From Chloroflexota bacterium (GTDB lineage Bacteria; Chloroflexota; Chloroflexia; Thermomicrobiales; JADLAZ01): DNA of 39,365 nucleotides. Made by a program: the position numbers and the translations under genes. Positions 8,052 through 18,112 of this stretch are shown piece by piece. The stretch lies in the NCBI GenBank assembly GCA_020849725.1, contig JADLAZ010000048.1:1-39365 (forward strand), written 5' to 3'. Within the stretch, counting starts at the first letter, position 1, and each line of letters starts with the position of its first letter. Under the pieces are notes generated by a model. It was not told where the DNA came from and ran no database searches. It worked only from the letters and a program-made list of their open reading frames with translations.

Positions 8052-9055
8052 CGACGTTTCGGCCACTCACTATCGACGAGGCGCCCGGGTACCTGGCCGC
8101 CGCCGGCCTGGTCGATCCGGCCGAGCCGCTGGCGGTGGCCGAGCTTGGCGGTGGCGTGTCCAGCATCGTCATCCTGGCCGAGACTCCCCGCCACCGGGTC
8201 ATCCTCAAGCAGGCGCTACCGAAGCTGCGCGTGCAGGCCGACTGGCCGTCACGTCCCGACCGATCGCTTGTCGAAGTCGCCGCCATTCAGGCATACGCTC
8301 CGCTCGTGCCAGCCGGCGCCATTCCCGAGGTGCTGCACACGGACGCCGTCCGCCACTGCTTCGTCATGACCGCCGCGCCGGTGACGGCGGTCAACTGGAA
8401 GACACAGCTGCTGGCTGGGCAGGCCGACCCATCTGTCGCCGCCCGCGCCGGGGCGATCCTGGCCGGCATGCACCTCGGCTCGACCCTTGACCCGATTATC
8501 GCCGCCCGCTTCGACGACCGCGAGTTCTTTCATACGCTGCGCGTCGATCCCTACCTGTGGCAGGTCTGCCGCGTCGACCCATCGCTGCGCCCGACGATCG
8601 AGCCGCTGGTCGACGACATGTTGGCCCATCGCCAGGCGCTGGTGCATGGCGACTACTCGCCGAAGAACATGCTCGTCCACGGGCCAACGCTGCTGGTGCT
8701 CGACTTCGAGGTTGCCCACTGGGGCGACCCGGCCTTCGACCTTGCCTTCTGCCTGAACCACTTTCTGCTCAAGGCCGTCTACAAGGCGCCGGACAGCCAG
8801 CGCTACCTGGATCTGGCCCGTGCCTTCTGGGCCGCCTACGCGCCGGCACTGGCGCTCGAACCGGCCGCCACCCTGCTGCCGCGCACGCTGCTGCTCTTGG
8901 GCGCACTCCTGCTGGCCCGCATCGACGGCAAGTCGCCGGTCGAGTACATCACTGAGCCGACTATGCGCGACCGCGTGCGCGCCATCAGCCGCCGCATCCT
9001 GGCCGATCGACCGGCGGATCTGGCGGCCGTCCTGTCCCTGGTGGCGCCCGCCTGA
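8048..9055 (+). CDS. APH-fold small-molecule kinase (aminoglycoside phosphotransferase family)
   Basis: The 335-residue protein has the APH/choline-kinase fold: a Gly-rich loop near 34-37 (LGGGVSS), a likely ATP-binding lysine K54 in RVILKQAL, the catalytic loop H200-G-D202-YSPKN207 and the metal-binding D219-F-E221 in LVLDFEVAHWGDPAFDLAF. The natural substrates of this superfamily are mostly metabolites (sugars, choline, methylthioribose, amino alcohols), and nothing here points to antibiotic resistance. Its ATGA overlap with the D-2-hydroxyacid dehydrogenase implies that both act in one pathway, probably phosphorylating an alcohol or sugar intermediate. Substrate unknown. Confidence 0.8.
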   Translation: MTTFRPLTIDEAPGYLAAAGLVDPAEPLAVAELGGGVSSIVILAETPRHRVILKQALPKLRVQADWPSRPDRSLVEVAAIQAYAPLVPAGAIPEVLHTDAVRHCFVMTAAPVTAVNWKTQLLAGQADPSVAARAGAILAGMHLGSTLDPIIAARFDDREFFHTLRVDPYLWQVCRVDPSLRPTIEPLVDDMLAHRQALVHGDYSPKNMLVHGPTLLVLDFEVAHWGDPAFDLAFCLNHFLLKAVYKAPDSQRYLDLARAFWAAYAPALALEPAATLLPRTLLLLGALLLARIDGKSPVEYITEPTMRDRVRAISRRILADRPADLAAVLSLVAPA

Positions 9056-9178
9056 CGCACCCGTGGCGCGCGGCTTGCCATCCTCCATCTCGCATGTGAC
9101 ACTGTGACCCGGCATTCCGCACCAACGCCGGTCAGCCTGCCGGCTCAGGCGCCACCGGGTGGCGACGGAGGAGCGAGC

Positions 9179-9601
9179 GTGGGTGGCATCGGCCTGGCGC
9201 TGCTGGCCGCCGTCGGTTGGGGCATGGACGCGGTCGTTGCCCGGCAGGGGCTGCGGCATGTGCCGCCGGCGCTGGCGACCATGCTGTCGCTGTGCACCAT
9301 GCTGCCGGCCATCGTCGTGTTGGGCCTGGTCCTCGACCCCGGCAGCTTCGCCCGGCTGACGCCAGAGGCGCTGCTCTGGTTCGGCGTCCTCGGGCTGATC
9401 AACTTCTTCGGCGGCCGCCAGATGAATATGCGCTCAACGCGCATCCTGGGAGCATCGCGCGCGGCGGCGCTGATCTCGGCATCACCGCTGGTGTCGGTGC
9501 TGCTGGCGGCGCTGGTGCTGGGCGAACAGTTGACGCTGCCGCTGCTGGCCGGGGTTGGCCTGACGGTGGTCGGCGTCATCCTGGTCGTCAGCAGCCGGTG
9601 A
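9179..9601 (+). CDS. EamA/DMT transporter, N-terminal half (separate reading frame)
   Basis: This frame encodes one EamA repeat of about five membrane helices (140 residues), ending GVGLTVVGVILVVSSR, the usual end of the first repeat of a ten-helix drug/metabolite transporter. The frame is open to a GTG at 9104, but GTG 9179 has GGAGGAG about 5 bases upstream and begins at the first helix, so it is preferred. The stop TGA (9599-9601) overlaps a GTG start of the second half as GTGA. The pair is either a genuine two-subunit transporter or a single gene broken by loss of one base near 9597. It follows the hydroxyacid dehydrogenase and kinase genes, so the cargo may be their substrate. Confidence 0.7.
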   Translation: MGGIGLALLAAVGWGMDAVVARQGLRHVPPALATMLSLCTMLPAIVVLGLVLDPGSFARLTPEALLWFGVLGLINFFGGRQMNMRSTRILGASRAAALISASPLVSVLLAALVLGEQLTLPLLAGVGLTVVGVILVVSSR

Positions 9602-10044
9602 AGGACAAGGACTTCCCGATCGGCGTGCTGCTGGCGCTGGGCGCGGCAACAGCCTACGGGGTCAACGCGATCCTGGTCAAGGAGGGCATCCAGCGCTTCG
9701 GTGTTGTGCTGCCCGGCCTGGCGGTGGCGGCGCTGGTCGGCATGATCGCGCTGACGCCAATGGCGCTGCGCGCCCGGCCGGCGATCCGACCACCGGCCCG
9801 CAGCATCGGCCTCGTGCTGCTCTCCGGCCTGTGCGCCGCCTGCGGCATCGGCTCCTACTTCCTGGCGCTCAGCCAGTTGCCAGTCAGCATCGTCGTGCCG
9901 CTTAGCAGCGTCTATCCGCTGGTGACGCTGGCAGTGATGCGTGTCTTCCTGCATCAGACGGAAACGATCACACCGCGCACGATCGTCGGCGCAATGTGTG
10001 TGGTGGCCGGCGTCGTGTTGATCGCGCTCACCCGCGCGCAGTGA
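9598..10044 (+). CDS. EamA/DMT transporter, C-terminal half (separate reading frame)
   Basis: The frame from GTG 9598 encodes 148 residues with about five helices: GVLLALGAATAYGVNAILVK, LAVAALVGMIAL, GLVLLSGLCAACGIG, VVPLSSVYPLVTLAVMRVFL and IVGAMCVVAGVVLIAL. This is the second EamA repeat, complete and undamaged. It lies in the +1 frame relative to the first half and begins at the GTGA overlap. There is no independent ribosome-binding site, so it depends on translation of the first half (coupling) or on a frameshift. In an intact homologue the two halves would be joined at this point. Confidence 0.7.
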   Translation: MKDKDFPIGVLLALGAATAYGVNAILVKEGIQRFGVVLPGLAVAALVGMIALTPMALRARPAIRPPARSIGLVLLSGLCAACGIGSYFLALSQLPVSIVVPLSSVYPLVTLAVMRVFLHQTETITPRTIVGAMCVVAGVVLIALTRAQ

Positions 10045-10083
10045 CCCGTCCCGGCGCAGCCATCGCGACGGCGCCGCAGCCAG

Positions 10084-10905
10084 CTACTTGCAGCCCCAGT
10101 GGCTGGCCAGGCCGCGCGCGAACATGCGGGCGGCGACATCTGACTGATCGGAGGGGTCGTAGATGTCCTGGCCACCAAAGGCCTTGAAGGTGGTGAGGTG
10201 AAATTGGAACAGACCGTAGTACGGCCCGGCCGGGTTGTAGGCGCGCGGGTTCAGGCCCGACTCGCAGCGCGCTACCCGCAGCAGCCGGTTCGGATCGACG
10301 CCGTGGCGGTTAGCGGCAGAGATGATGATGTCGGCGATTGAGCCTGACGATGCGCTCGGTGCGGGCGCCACGGGTGTGGGGGGGGGCGGCGGCGCCGTTC
10401 GGGCGATCATGATGACGAACACCCGCCGTCCCGCTGCCTCGGCCAACCCAACGCCCAGTCGGTCGAACTCACCGACGATCGCCTCGCGCGCTGCGGCGTT
10501 GTTCAGAAACTCACTGACGACGCGCCAGGAGACGTCGACCTCTGCCTCACCGGTCGTGTCGTCGGCGCGCAGCTCTGTCCAGCGCGCGTAGCGTGCCCCA
10601 TCCTTGCCCATGTAGGCGCCGGCATCCTGCCCTTCCGGCGTGACATGGCTGAGGTAACCGCGCTGGGCCATATCACGTGCTCGCTCGTGAGCCAGCCCCC
10701 ATAGGTATGCATCCGCGGCCAGCACAGGCAGCCCCGAGTCGGCGCGCGTGTCGTTCAGCCGGCGCTGGCTGATGCCGTACCAGTTCAACTCCTCGGCCGA
10801 CCACGCCGCGCCGGACCCGGCCGCCGCGCCCGACACCGCCGGCCCGCCGACGGCAAGCGCCAGCGCCAGGACCACCGGCCACAGCCGTACCCATCCATGC
10901 CGCAT
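10084..10905 (-). CDS. secreted CAP-domain protein with C-terminal lytic-transglycosylase-like domain
   Basis: The 273-residue product has a signal peptide (hydrophobic 8-28). Residues about 42-170 are a CAP/SCP domain: LNDTRADSGLPVL, LAHERARDMAQRGYLSH with candidate histidines H73 and H87, and FVIMIAR. A proline linker (171-183) leads to a C-terminal domain (190-273) of the SLT/resuscitation-factor type: IISAANRHGVDPNRLLRVARCESGLNP with catalytic-type glutamate E215, YYGLFQFHLTTFKAFGG and a final Cys-containing tail. The protein probably acts on peptidoglycan outside the membrane. ATG 10905 is chosen because GGAGGG lies 5 bases upstream and the signal peptide starts there, although the frame is open to 11157. 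Confidence 0.83.
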   Translation of the reverse strand: MRHGWVRLWPVVLALALAVGGPAVSGAAAGSGAAWSAEELNWYGISQRRLNDTRADSGLPVLAADAYLWGLAHERARDMAQRGYLSHVTPEGQDAGAYMGKDGARYARWTELRADDTTGEAEVDVSWRVVSEFLNNAAAREAIVGEFDRLGVGLAEAAGRRVFVIMIARTAPPPPPTPVAPAPSASSGSIADIIISAANRHGVDPNRLLRVARCESGLNPRAYNPAGPYYGLFQFHLTTFKAFGGQDIYDPSDQSDVAARMFARGLASHWGCK

Positions 10906-11531
10906 CGCAGACCCTCCACAGCCACGGTTTGCGCCAGCCGACCTGGGTTGAGGCGTGCCGGCGGCGGTGGCGACCGATCCACGCAGGTCGCCGGCAGCAC
11001 CGGCTGTGGGGTCGGCCGCGTCGCGTGGGCCGGTGCGATACATCGCCGTATCCGCCGGCCAGGGTATCGCGCCGGCATGGCCGCCAGCGCTCCATCTGGA
11101 ACGCTGTTCCAGATTGGCGCACCGTACACATGATGTTGCGCAGTCTGCTATAGCCATTAAGTACTATAGCCAGGATCGCTGCTTGAGTGCATCGCCGTTC
11201 ACTTGGTCGGAACACCGTGCCAGTGCCGGCCGGCGGCCTGCTCTGACTGCGCCGCTAGCGCCCGCGACCACCGCCTGCGCCACCTGTCAGCAGCACTATT
11301 GCCCTGGTGGCGGCCGATTTTGGACTATGCCAGACAGGCGCATCGATCGCGCCGGATTGCGTCAGGCACAACGGGCGGAAGGCCGGTTCGTCGCGCCTCA
11401 CCCGCGACCGTGCGCGACAGAAGGTCGCGGTATACTCTGCCGGGCAGCGCCTGTCGGCGATGATCTGGCGGCGCCCCTGGACCGGTCGGCGCGACGGGCG
11501 CGGGGCGCGGGTCGTGCATCCTGGCGAGACT
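10906..11531. other. 626-base divergent intergenic region with operator-like dyads, no gene
   Basis: This is the longest gene-free stretch of the window. An inverted repeat ATCTGGAAC / GTTCCAGAT with a GCT spacer is at 11094-11114. Two copies of CTATAGCCA, 16 bases apart (11148-11156, 11164-11172), sit in a rare A/T-rich patch and are also partly inverted (GCTATAG/CTATAGC). GCGATAC/GTATCGC lies at 11035-11041/11064-11070 and CGCGACC/GGTCGCG at 11403-11409/11423-11429. Open frames crossing it have no family features. It must contain the promoters of the CAP gene (leftward) and of lepA (rightward). Confidence 0.5.
11431..11436 (+). promoter_or_regulatory. -10 box (TATACT) of lepA with adjacent dyad
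   Basis: TATACT lies 95 bases before the lepA start. A CGCGACC...GGTCGCG inverted repeat (11403-11429) covers the -35 and spacer region and ends one base before the box, where a repressor or activator could bind. No good -35 is visible. Confidence 0.4.
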
Positions 11532-13343
<1,812 letters not shown>

Positions 13344-13376
13344 CGCGCCGGCCTGCACACAAGGCCAGCCGGCGCG
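13344..13376 (+). terminator. hairpin directly after lepA (possible terminator or processing site)
   Basis: CGCGCCGGC (13344-13352) and GCCGGCGCG (13368-13376) form a perfect 9-bp stem starting at the base after the lepA stop. The loop is 15 bases and can form a smaller GCCT/AGGC stem. No T-run follows, so it may protect or process the transcript rather than end it. Confidence 0.4.
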
Positions 13377-13450
13377 TCGGCACGTAGGACAAGACGGTGG
13401 CCGGCCCGGCCCGGCGCTCCCTGGACATGAGGCGAAAGGAAACGCGCAGT

Positions 13451-14314
13451 ATGATCAGGTTTGGACGTCGCGCGGCCGCCGTCGCGGCGATCGCGGGCGG
13501 TCTGACGTTCCTGGCCGGCTGCGGCCTAGCGATCCAGCCGGCCGCGCTGGTGAACGGTGAGGCAATCTCCCGCCTCGAGGTGCAGCGCGAAGCCGATCGC
13601 GTCGCTGCTCAGGTCAGCGCCGGCGGCCGTGCCGACCCGGTCGGCCTGCGGTCGCTGGCGCTTGATCGCTTGATCGCGCTGCGGCTCCTGCGCCAGCAGG
13701 CCCGCCAGGAGGGCATCATCGCTGGCGCCGCCGAGATCGACGGGCGCATCGCCCAGCTCGTCGTCAGCAGCGGCGGCAAGGACCAGTTCCTCGACATCCT
13801 GCAGAGCGGAACGCTGACGGCGCCGGATGTGCGCCGCATGGTCGAGGACATGCTGCTCAGCGAGCGCCTGATCGCCCGCCACGTCCAGATCCCGGCCCAG
13901 GTGGACGAGCGGCGCGTCCGCCATGTCCTGGTCGACTCGGCCGAGAAGGCGGCGGCCGTCCGACAGCGGCTGGCCGGCGGCGAGCCCTGGGAGAAGGTCG
14001 CGGCCGAGGTATCGGCTGACCCTGGCAGCCGCACCCGCGGCGGCGATCTCGGCTTCCTGCAGCGCGGCCAGACCGTGGCGCCTTTCGACGCCGCCGTCTT
14101 CTCCCTGCCGCTCAACGAAGTTAGTCAGCCGGTGCCGACCTCGTTCGGCTACCATATCCTCCAGGTGACCGAGGCCCGGTCCCAGGCGCCGACAGCCGAC
14201 CAGGCCGCCGACCTCGAGCAGCGCCTGTTCTCGCAATTCCTGGCCCGCCTGCGCCAGGAGGCCACCATCGTCGTCGATGGCGTGCCGGTCGCCCCGCAGC
14301 CGGTGCGGCCATGA
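13451..14314 (+). CDS. parvulin-type peptidyl-prolyl isomerase lipoprotein (PrsA/SurA-like)
   Basis: The 287-residue protein has a basic start, a hydrophobic stretch and a lipobox LAGC with the lipidated cysteine at position 24, so it is anchored outside the cytoplasmic membrane. Residues about 30-150 are a SurA-N/PrsA-like helical chaperone part beginning AALVNGEAISRLEV, and about 154-243 are a PpiC rotamase domain (RRVRHVLVDS, GGDLGFLQRGQTVAPFDAAVFSL, FGYHILQV). It helps exported proteins fold. ATG 13451 starts the signal peptide exactly; AAAGGA lies about 11 bases upstream. The last four bases overlap the mazG start (ATGA), so the two are co-translated. Confidence 0.88.
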   Translation: MIRFGRRAAAVAAIAGGLTFLAGCGLAIQPAALVNGEAISRLEVQREADRVAAQVSAGGRADPVGLRSLALDRLIALRLLRQQARQEGIIAGAAEIDGRIAQLVVSSGGKDQFLDILQSGTLTAPDVRRMVEDMLLSERLIARHVQIPAQVDERRVRHVLVDSAEKAAAVRQRLAGGEPWEKVAAEVSADPGSRTRGGDLGFLQRGQTVAPFDAAVFSLPLNEVSQPVPTSFGYHILQVTEARSQAPTADQAADLEQRLFSQFLARLRQEATIVVDGVPVAPQPVRP

Positions 14315-15744
14315 GCGACCGGGCGGCGGTCCTGGTCATCGTCGGCCTGGGCCCGGGCAGCGCCGAGCAACTCACGCCCGAGGCGCGGGCGTGGCTGACT
14401 GGCCCGGCGCCAATCATCGCCCGCACTCGCCGCCATCCCACGCTCGCCGGCCTACCGGCCGCCGCAGCCTGGGAGACATTCGACGACCTGTACGACACCG
14501 CTGTCAACTTCGAGGCGCTCTACGCGGCTATGCTGGACCGGCTGCGCGCCGCGCTGGCCGCCGCCGATGGGCCGGTCGTCTATACGGTGCCGGGCCACCC
14601 GCTGTTCGCCGAAGCGACGGTGCGGGCGGTGCTGGCCGCTGGGCTGCCGGCGCGCATCGTGCCCGGGCTGAGCCTGCTCGACGCGGCCGCGGCCGCGCTG
14701 CTGCGCGACCCGATCGCCGAAGGCTGGCACCTGCTGGATGCGCTCGACCTGGCCCACGTGCTGGAGGCCGAGCCGTTCGGCGCCGGGCAACTGCCGCTGT
14801 CGCCGCTGCGGCCGGCGCTCGTTTGCCAGGTCTATAACCGTCGCGTCGCCTCAGCCGTCAAGCTGGCGCTGGCGCGGCTGCTGCCGGACGACCATCCGGT
14901 GACGCTGGTCCAGGCCGCCGGCGTGCCCGGACAGGAGCGGATCATCACGCTGCCGCTGTTTGCGATCGACCGCGACGAGCGCCACACCGACCATCTGACG
15001 AGCCTGTACGTGCCAGCCCAGCCGGCGCTGGCGGCACTGCGCGCCCCGCAGGCGCTGCTGCACATCTCTGCCCGCTTGCGCGCCCCCGACGGCTGTCCCT
15101 GGGACCGCGAGCAGACCCACCGTAGCCTGCTGCCGCACGCGATCGAGGAGGCCTACGAGGTCGTCGAGGCGATCGAGCGCGACGACCCGGCGGCGCTGCG
15201 CGAGGAGCTGGGCGACCTGCTGCTGCAAGTCGTCCTGCACGCCCAACTGGCGGAGGAAGCGGGCGAGTTCGTGTTTGAGGATGTCGTTGAGTCGATCGCG
15301 GCCAAGCTCATCCGCCGACACCCGCACGTCTTCGCCGATGTCAACGTCAGCGGCAGTGCCGACGTGCTGCGGAACTGGGATCAGATCAAGGCTGCCGAGC
15401 GGCGGACGAAAGGCGTGGCCGAGACCGCTGCTGATTCGGTCTTCGCCAGCATTCCCCGCTCGCTGCCCGCGCTCAGCCGAGCGCAAGTCACGCTGCGGCG
15501 CGCGCTGCGCCTCGGCGTCCCGCCAGTAACGGCGGTCGACGCAGCGGCCGCAGTGGCCGCCATCATCAACGCCGAACCACCAGCGATGACGGACGAAAGC
15601 CGGCACGATGCCCTCGGCGATGTGCTGCTCGCCGTGGTCCGGCTGGCTATCGCCCTGGACATCGACGCCGAGGAGGCGCTGCGGCTGGCGACCGATGCCT
15701 TCCGTCGCCAGGTCGAGGGCGACGAGCGCCGCGCACACGTGTGA
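14311..15744 (+). CDS. mazG: nucleoside triphosphate pyrophosphohydrolase MazG with N-terminal SAM-methylase-like domain (YabN type)
   Basis: The 477-residue protein has two parts. Residues 1-230 look like a tetrapyrrole (corrin/porphyrin) methylase domain, with VIVGLGPGSAEQLT at the start and VVYTVPGHPLFAE near 89-101. Residues about 248-372 are MazG: CPWDREQTHRSLLPHAIEEAYE, with the EE279-280/E283 and E299..D302 metal ligands of the EExxE...ExxD motif, then AKLIRRHPHVF. A second, weaker MazG-like helical unit (about 388-468) lacks the full motif. This is the domain order of Bacillus YabN. The enzyme removes pyrophosphate from abnormal or excess NTPs; what the methylase part does is unknown for the family. 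Confidence 0.92.
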   Translation: MSDRAAVLVIVGLGPGSAEQLTPEARAWLTGPAPIIARTRRHPTLAGLPAAAAWETFDDLYDTAVNFEALYAAMLDRLRAALAAADGPVVYTVPGHPLFAEATVRAVLAAGLPARIVPGLSLLDAAAAALLRDPIAEGWHLLDALDLAHVLEAEPFGAGQLPLSPLRPALVCQVYNRRVASAVKLALARLLPDDHPVTLVQAAGVPGQERIITLPLFAIDRDERHTDHLTSLYVPAQPALAALRAPQALLHISARLRAPDGCPWDREQTHRSLLPHAIEEAYEVVEAIERDDPAALREELGDLLLQVVLHAQLAEEAGEFVFEDVVESIAAKLIRRHPHVFADVNVSGSADVLRNWDQIKAAERRTKGVAETAADSVFASIPRSLPALSRAQVTLRRALRLGVPPVTAVDAAAAVAAIINAEPPAMTDESRHDALGDVLLAVVRLAIALDIDAEEALRLATDAFRRQVEGDERRAHV

Positions 15745-15896
15745 CGCGTGGGCCGGGTAGGGTGCCCAGCGATTCCCGCTAGGTGTGCCGGGGTGGGGGC
15801 AGCGCCCGCCCATCCCTGGCGGCCGTGGCCGCACCATCGCCGCACCGCCGAACCAGATGCGGCCCGTCACGCCTGTGAGGGGTATCCAGCTGCCGG

Positions 15897-15902
15897 TACA
15901 AT
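15897..15902 (+). promoter_or_regulatory. -10 box (TACAAT) of the glycosyltransferase gene
   Basis: TACAAT lies 48 bases before the GTG start at 15951, in the 206-base gap after mazG. No good -35 is seen. I see no other structure in the gap. Confidence 0.45.
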
Positions 15903-15950
15903 GGCCCGCGATCAGCGCTGAAGGTCGACCGGCGCACGAGTGAGGCAATC

Positions 15951-17132
15951 GTGCCGAGACGCGTCGTGATGCTCGATCCCAACAGCCACACGCTGCCCTA
16001 CGATCGGGCGCTGGCACGGGCCGTGGCCACAGCAGGCTGGCGAGTGGAGCTAGCAGTGTCACCATTTCTGTACGAGCCAGCGGCGACGGCTGGCGATCCG
16101 GCTATCCGTCACCGGTTCTTCGGCGTGGCCGCCGGTGCACCGGGCCGCTGGCTGGGTCTGGCTCGGCGCGCGCGCCTGCGCCGGGCCATCAAGGCGGTCG
16201 AGTACCCTGCTGGCCTGCTGGCACTGGCAGCGGCACTGGCCCGCCGGCCGCCCGATGTGCTGCACGTGCAGTGGAGCCTTCAGCCGGCGCTCGAGGCGCC
16301 GCTCTGGCGCTGGCTGCGTCGCCGAGGCGTCCGGGTCGTCTACACCGTGCATAACCTGCGCGCGCACGATGCCGTGACCGACGACCCAGCCCGCACGCAG
16401 TTGTACCAGGCCGCCGATACCCTGATTGTGCACAGCGACCGGAGCGCGGCCACGCTGATCGCCGGCAGCGGCGTCGCGCCGGAGCGCGTCGTCGTGGCGC
16501 CGCACGGGCCGCTCCTCGAGGACGAGCCAGTGCTGCCGCCGGCCGAAGCGCGCCGCCGCCTTGCTCTACCACCGGACGTGCCCCTGATCCTCTTCGCCGG
16601 GCTGATCGAGCCGTACAAGGGTCTGCCCGACCTCGTCGCCGCGTTCATCGCGCTGGCGCCGGCATGGCCGGCGGCGCGGCTGGTCATCGCTGGCAGGGCG
16701 AATGTCTCGGTCCAGCCCGAGTGCGATCGGCTGACGGATGCCGGCCTCAGCGAGCGGATGCACCTGGACCTGCGCTTCCTGCCGCAGCCCGACCTGGCGG
16801 CCTATCTCTGCGCCGCCGACATCATCGTGCTGCCCTACCGCGACACGACCACCAGCGGCCTGCTGACGGCCGCGCGCCGCTTCGGCCGGCCGGTAGTGGC
16901 GACCGACACCGGCGATCTGGGCGCCGTGATCGCGGACGGCGTAGACGGACTGCTCGCGCCGCCGCGTGACCCGGCGGCGCTGGCCCGGGCCATCACCCGG
17001 CTGCTGGCGAACGACGAGTTGCGCTCCCGCTTGGGCGAGGCGGGCCAGCGGGCGGCGCTGGAGCGCGACACCTGGGACCACGCGGCCCGCCAGACCCTGA
17101 GAGCCTATGGCCCGCTGCGTGCGCGCCCCTGA
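15951..17132 (+). CDS. glycosyltransferase family 4/1 (GT-B fold)
   Basis: The 393-residue protein has the two Rossmann-like domains of GT-B enzymes. The acceptor domain contains PDVLHVQWSLQ and VVYTVHNLRAHDA; the donor domain contains ILFAGLIEPYKGLPDLV, ARLVIAG, LCAADIIVLPYRDTTTSGLL and GRPVVATDTGDLGAVI...DGLLAPPRDPAALARAI, the classical nucleotide-sugar-binding E-x7-like region. It transfers a sugar from an NDP-sugar to an unknown acceptor, probably for surface polysaccharide or glycolipid. GTG 15951 follows GAGG at a fair distance. Its 3' end overlaps the convergent GT2 gene by 28 bases. Confidence 0.85.
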   Translation: MPRRVVMLDPNSHTLPYDRALARAVATAGWRVELAVSPFLYEPAATAGDPAIRHRFFGVAAGAPGRWLGLARRARLRRAIKAVEYPAGLLALAAALARRPPDVLHVQWSLQPALEAPLWRWLRRRGVRVVYTVHNLRAHDAVTDDPARTQLYQAADTLIVHSDRSAATLIAGSGVAPERVVVAPHGPLLEDEPVLPPAEARRRLALPPDVPLILFAGLIEPYKGLPDLVAAFIALAPAWPAARLVIAGRANVSVQPECDRLTDAGLSERMHLDLRFLPQPDLAAYLCAADIIVLPYRDTTTSGLLTAARRFGRPVVATDTGDLGAVIADGVDGLLAPPRDPAALARAITRLLANDELRSRLGEAGQRAALERDTWDHAARQTLRAYGPLRARP

Positions 17133-18112
17133 TCCAGCCGGCGCGTCGCCGCCGCGAGCGCCTGCCAGCGCGCCTGGCGCTGAGCCGGCGAGTCGCGCAG
17201 CAGCGACCGGACAATGGTGATGTAGGCGGCGCGGCGCTCAGCCGCGTCCGGTGGGCGACCGGTCAGCGCGGCCGGCAGCCGGGCCAGCCAGCGCAGTGCC
17301 AGATCGATCAGGAACAGTGCCGTCAACGCCCTCACCTGGCTGGGCCGGTGCTTCTCGAAGAGCAGCACCGCGCCGAAATAGTGCGACACGAGCTTGAAGC
17401 GAGGCACGCGGCCGGCGCTCGTGCCCTCGTGATGGCGCACCGTAGCAGCCGGCAGATAGACGCACTGCCAGCCGGCCGTGGCCACGCGCCAGGCCAGATC
17501 GACCTCCTCGGCAAAAAAGATGAACCGCTCGTCGAAGCCACCAATCTGGCTCAGCATGTCGGCGCGCAGCAACAGGCACGCTCCCTGTGCCCAGGGCACC
17601 GGCAGCGGTGCGGTCGCGTTGGGCGCGAGCGTCGCACGCCGCCAGCGCCCCCCGCCAAGATGCGGGGCAATGCGGTGGAGGTGCAGGTAGCGCCAGGCAA
17701 GTGTGCCGAGCGTGGGGAATGGATAGCAGGACAGCACCGGTCGGCCAGCGCCGTCCAGCAGCCGCGGCGCGACGATGCCGGCCGTCGGATCGTCGTCGAG
17801 GTAGTCGAGCAGGCGGCGCACCGCCGCCGCGTCCGGTTGGGCGTCCGGATTGAGCAGCAGCACCGCCCGCCCATCGGCCACGGCCAACCCCTGGTTCACC
17901 GCCGGCCCGAAGCCGCGATTGACCGGGTTGGCAACCGTCACGGTGGCGGGCCAGAGTGTCCGGGCCAAATCGACGCTGCTGTCGCTGGAGGCGTTATCGA
18001 CGACGACGATGCGCGCCGCCAGACCCATCAGTGCCGGCCCGAGCGCGGCGGCACAGGCCGGCAACTGGTCGGCGCTGTTGAAGGTCACGATGATGACGGT
18101 CAGATCGGTCAC
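17105..18112 (-). CDS. glycosyltransferase family 2 (rhamnosyltransferase-like)
   Basis: The 335-residue protein begins with the GT2 nucleotide-binding core: TVIIVTFNSADQL, IVVVDNASSD (35-44), NRGFGPAVNQGL and the D-x-x/D metal site LLLNPDAQPD (86-94). FFAEEVDLAWRVATAGW is the acceptor/base motif typical of WbbL-type rhamnosyltransferases. The C-terminal part has a hydrophobic, possibly membrane-associated helix. GTG 18112 is chosen because homology starts there and it overlaps the TGA of the upstream gene as GTGA, so the two GT2 genes are translationally coupled. The frame is open further upstream but without family features. Confidence 0.86.
   Translation of the reverse strand: MTDLTVIIVTFNSADQLPACAAALGPALMGLAARIVVVDNASSDSSVDLARTLWPATVTVANPVNRGFGPAVNQGLAVADGRAVLLLNPDAQPDAAAVRRLLDYLDDDPTAGIVAPRLLDGAGRPVLSCYPFPTLGTLAWRYLHLHRIAPHLGGGRWRRATLAPNATAPLPVPWAQGACLLLRADMLSQIGGFDERFIFFAEEVDLAWRVATAGWQCVYLPAATVRHHEGTSAGRVPRFKLVSHYFGAVLLFEKHRPSQVRALTALFLIDLALRWLARLPAALTGRPPDAAERRAAYITIVRSLLRDSPAQRQARWQALAAATRRLDQGRARSGP

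Noticed and set aside
5900..8066. Open frames opposite the two dehydrogenase genes (5900-7045 and 7023-8066)
   Set aside because: Both are shadows of well-recognised enzymes on the plus strand.
8048..9055. Antibiotic resistance (aminoglycoside phosphotransferase)
   Set aside because: Only the kinase fold is shared. The operon context is metabolic and the usual substrate-pocket features of resistance enzymes are not visible.
11307..11531. N-terminal extension of LepA
   Set aside because: The frame is open, but LepA homology begins at ATG 11532 and the extension would contain the promoter.
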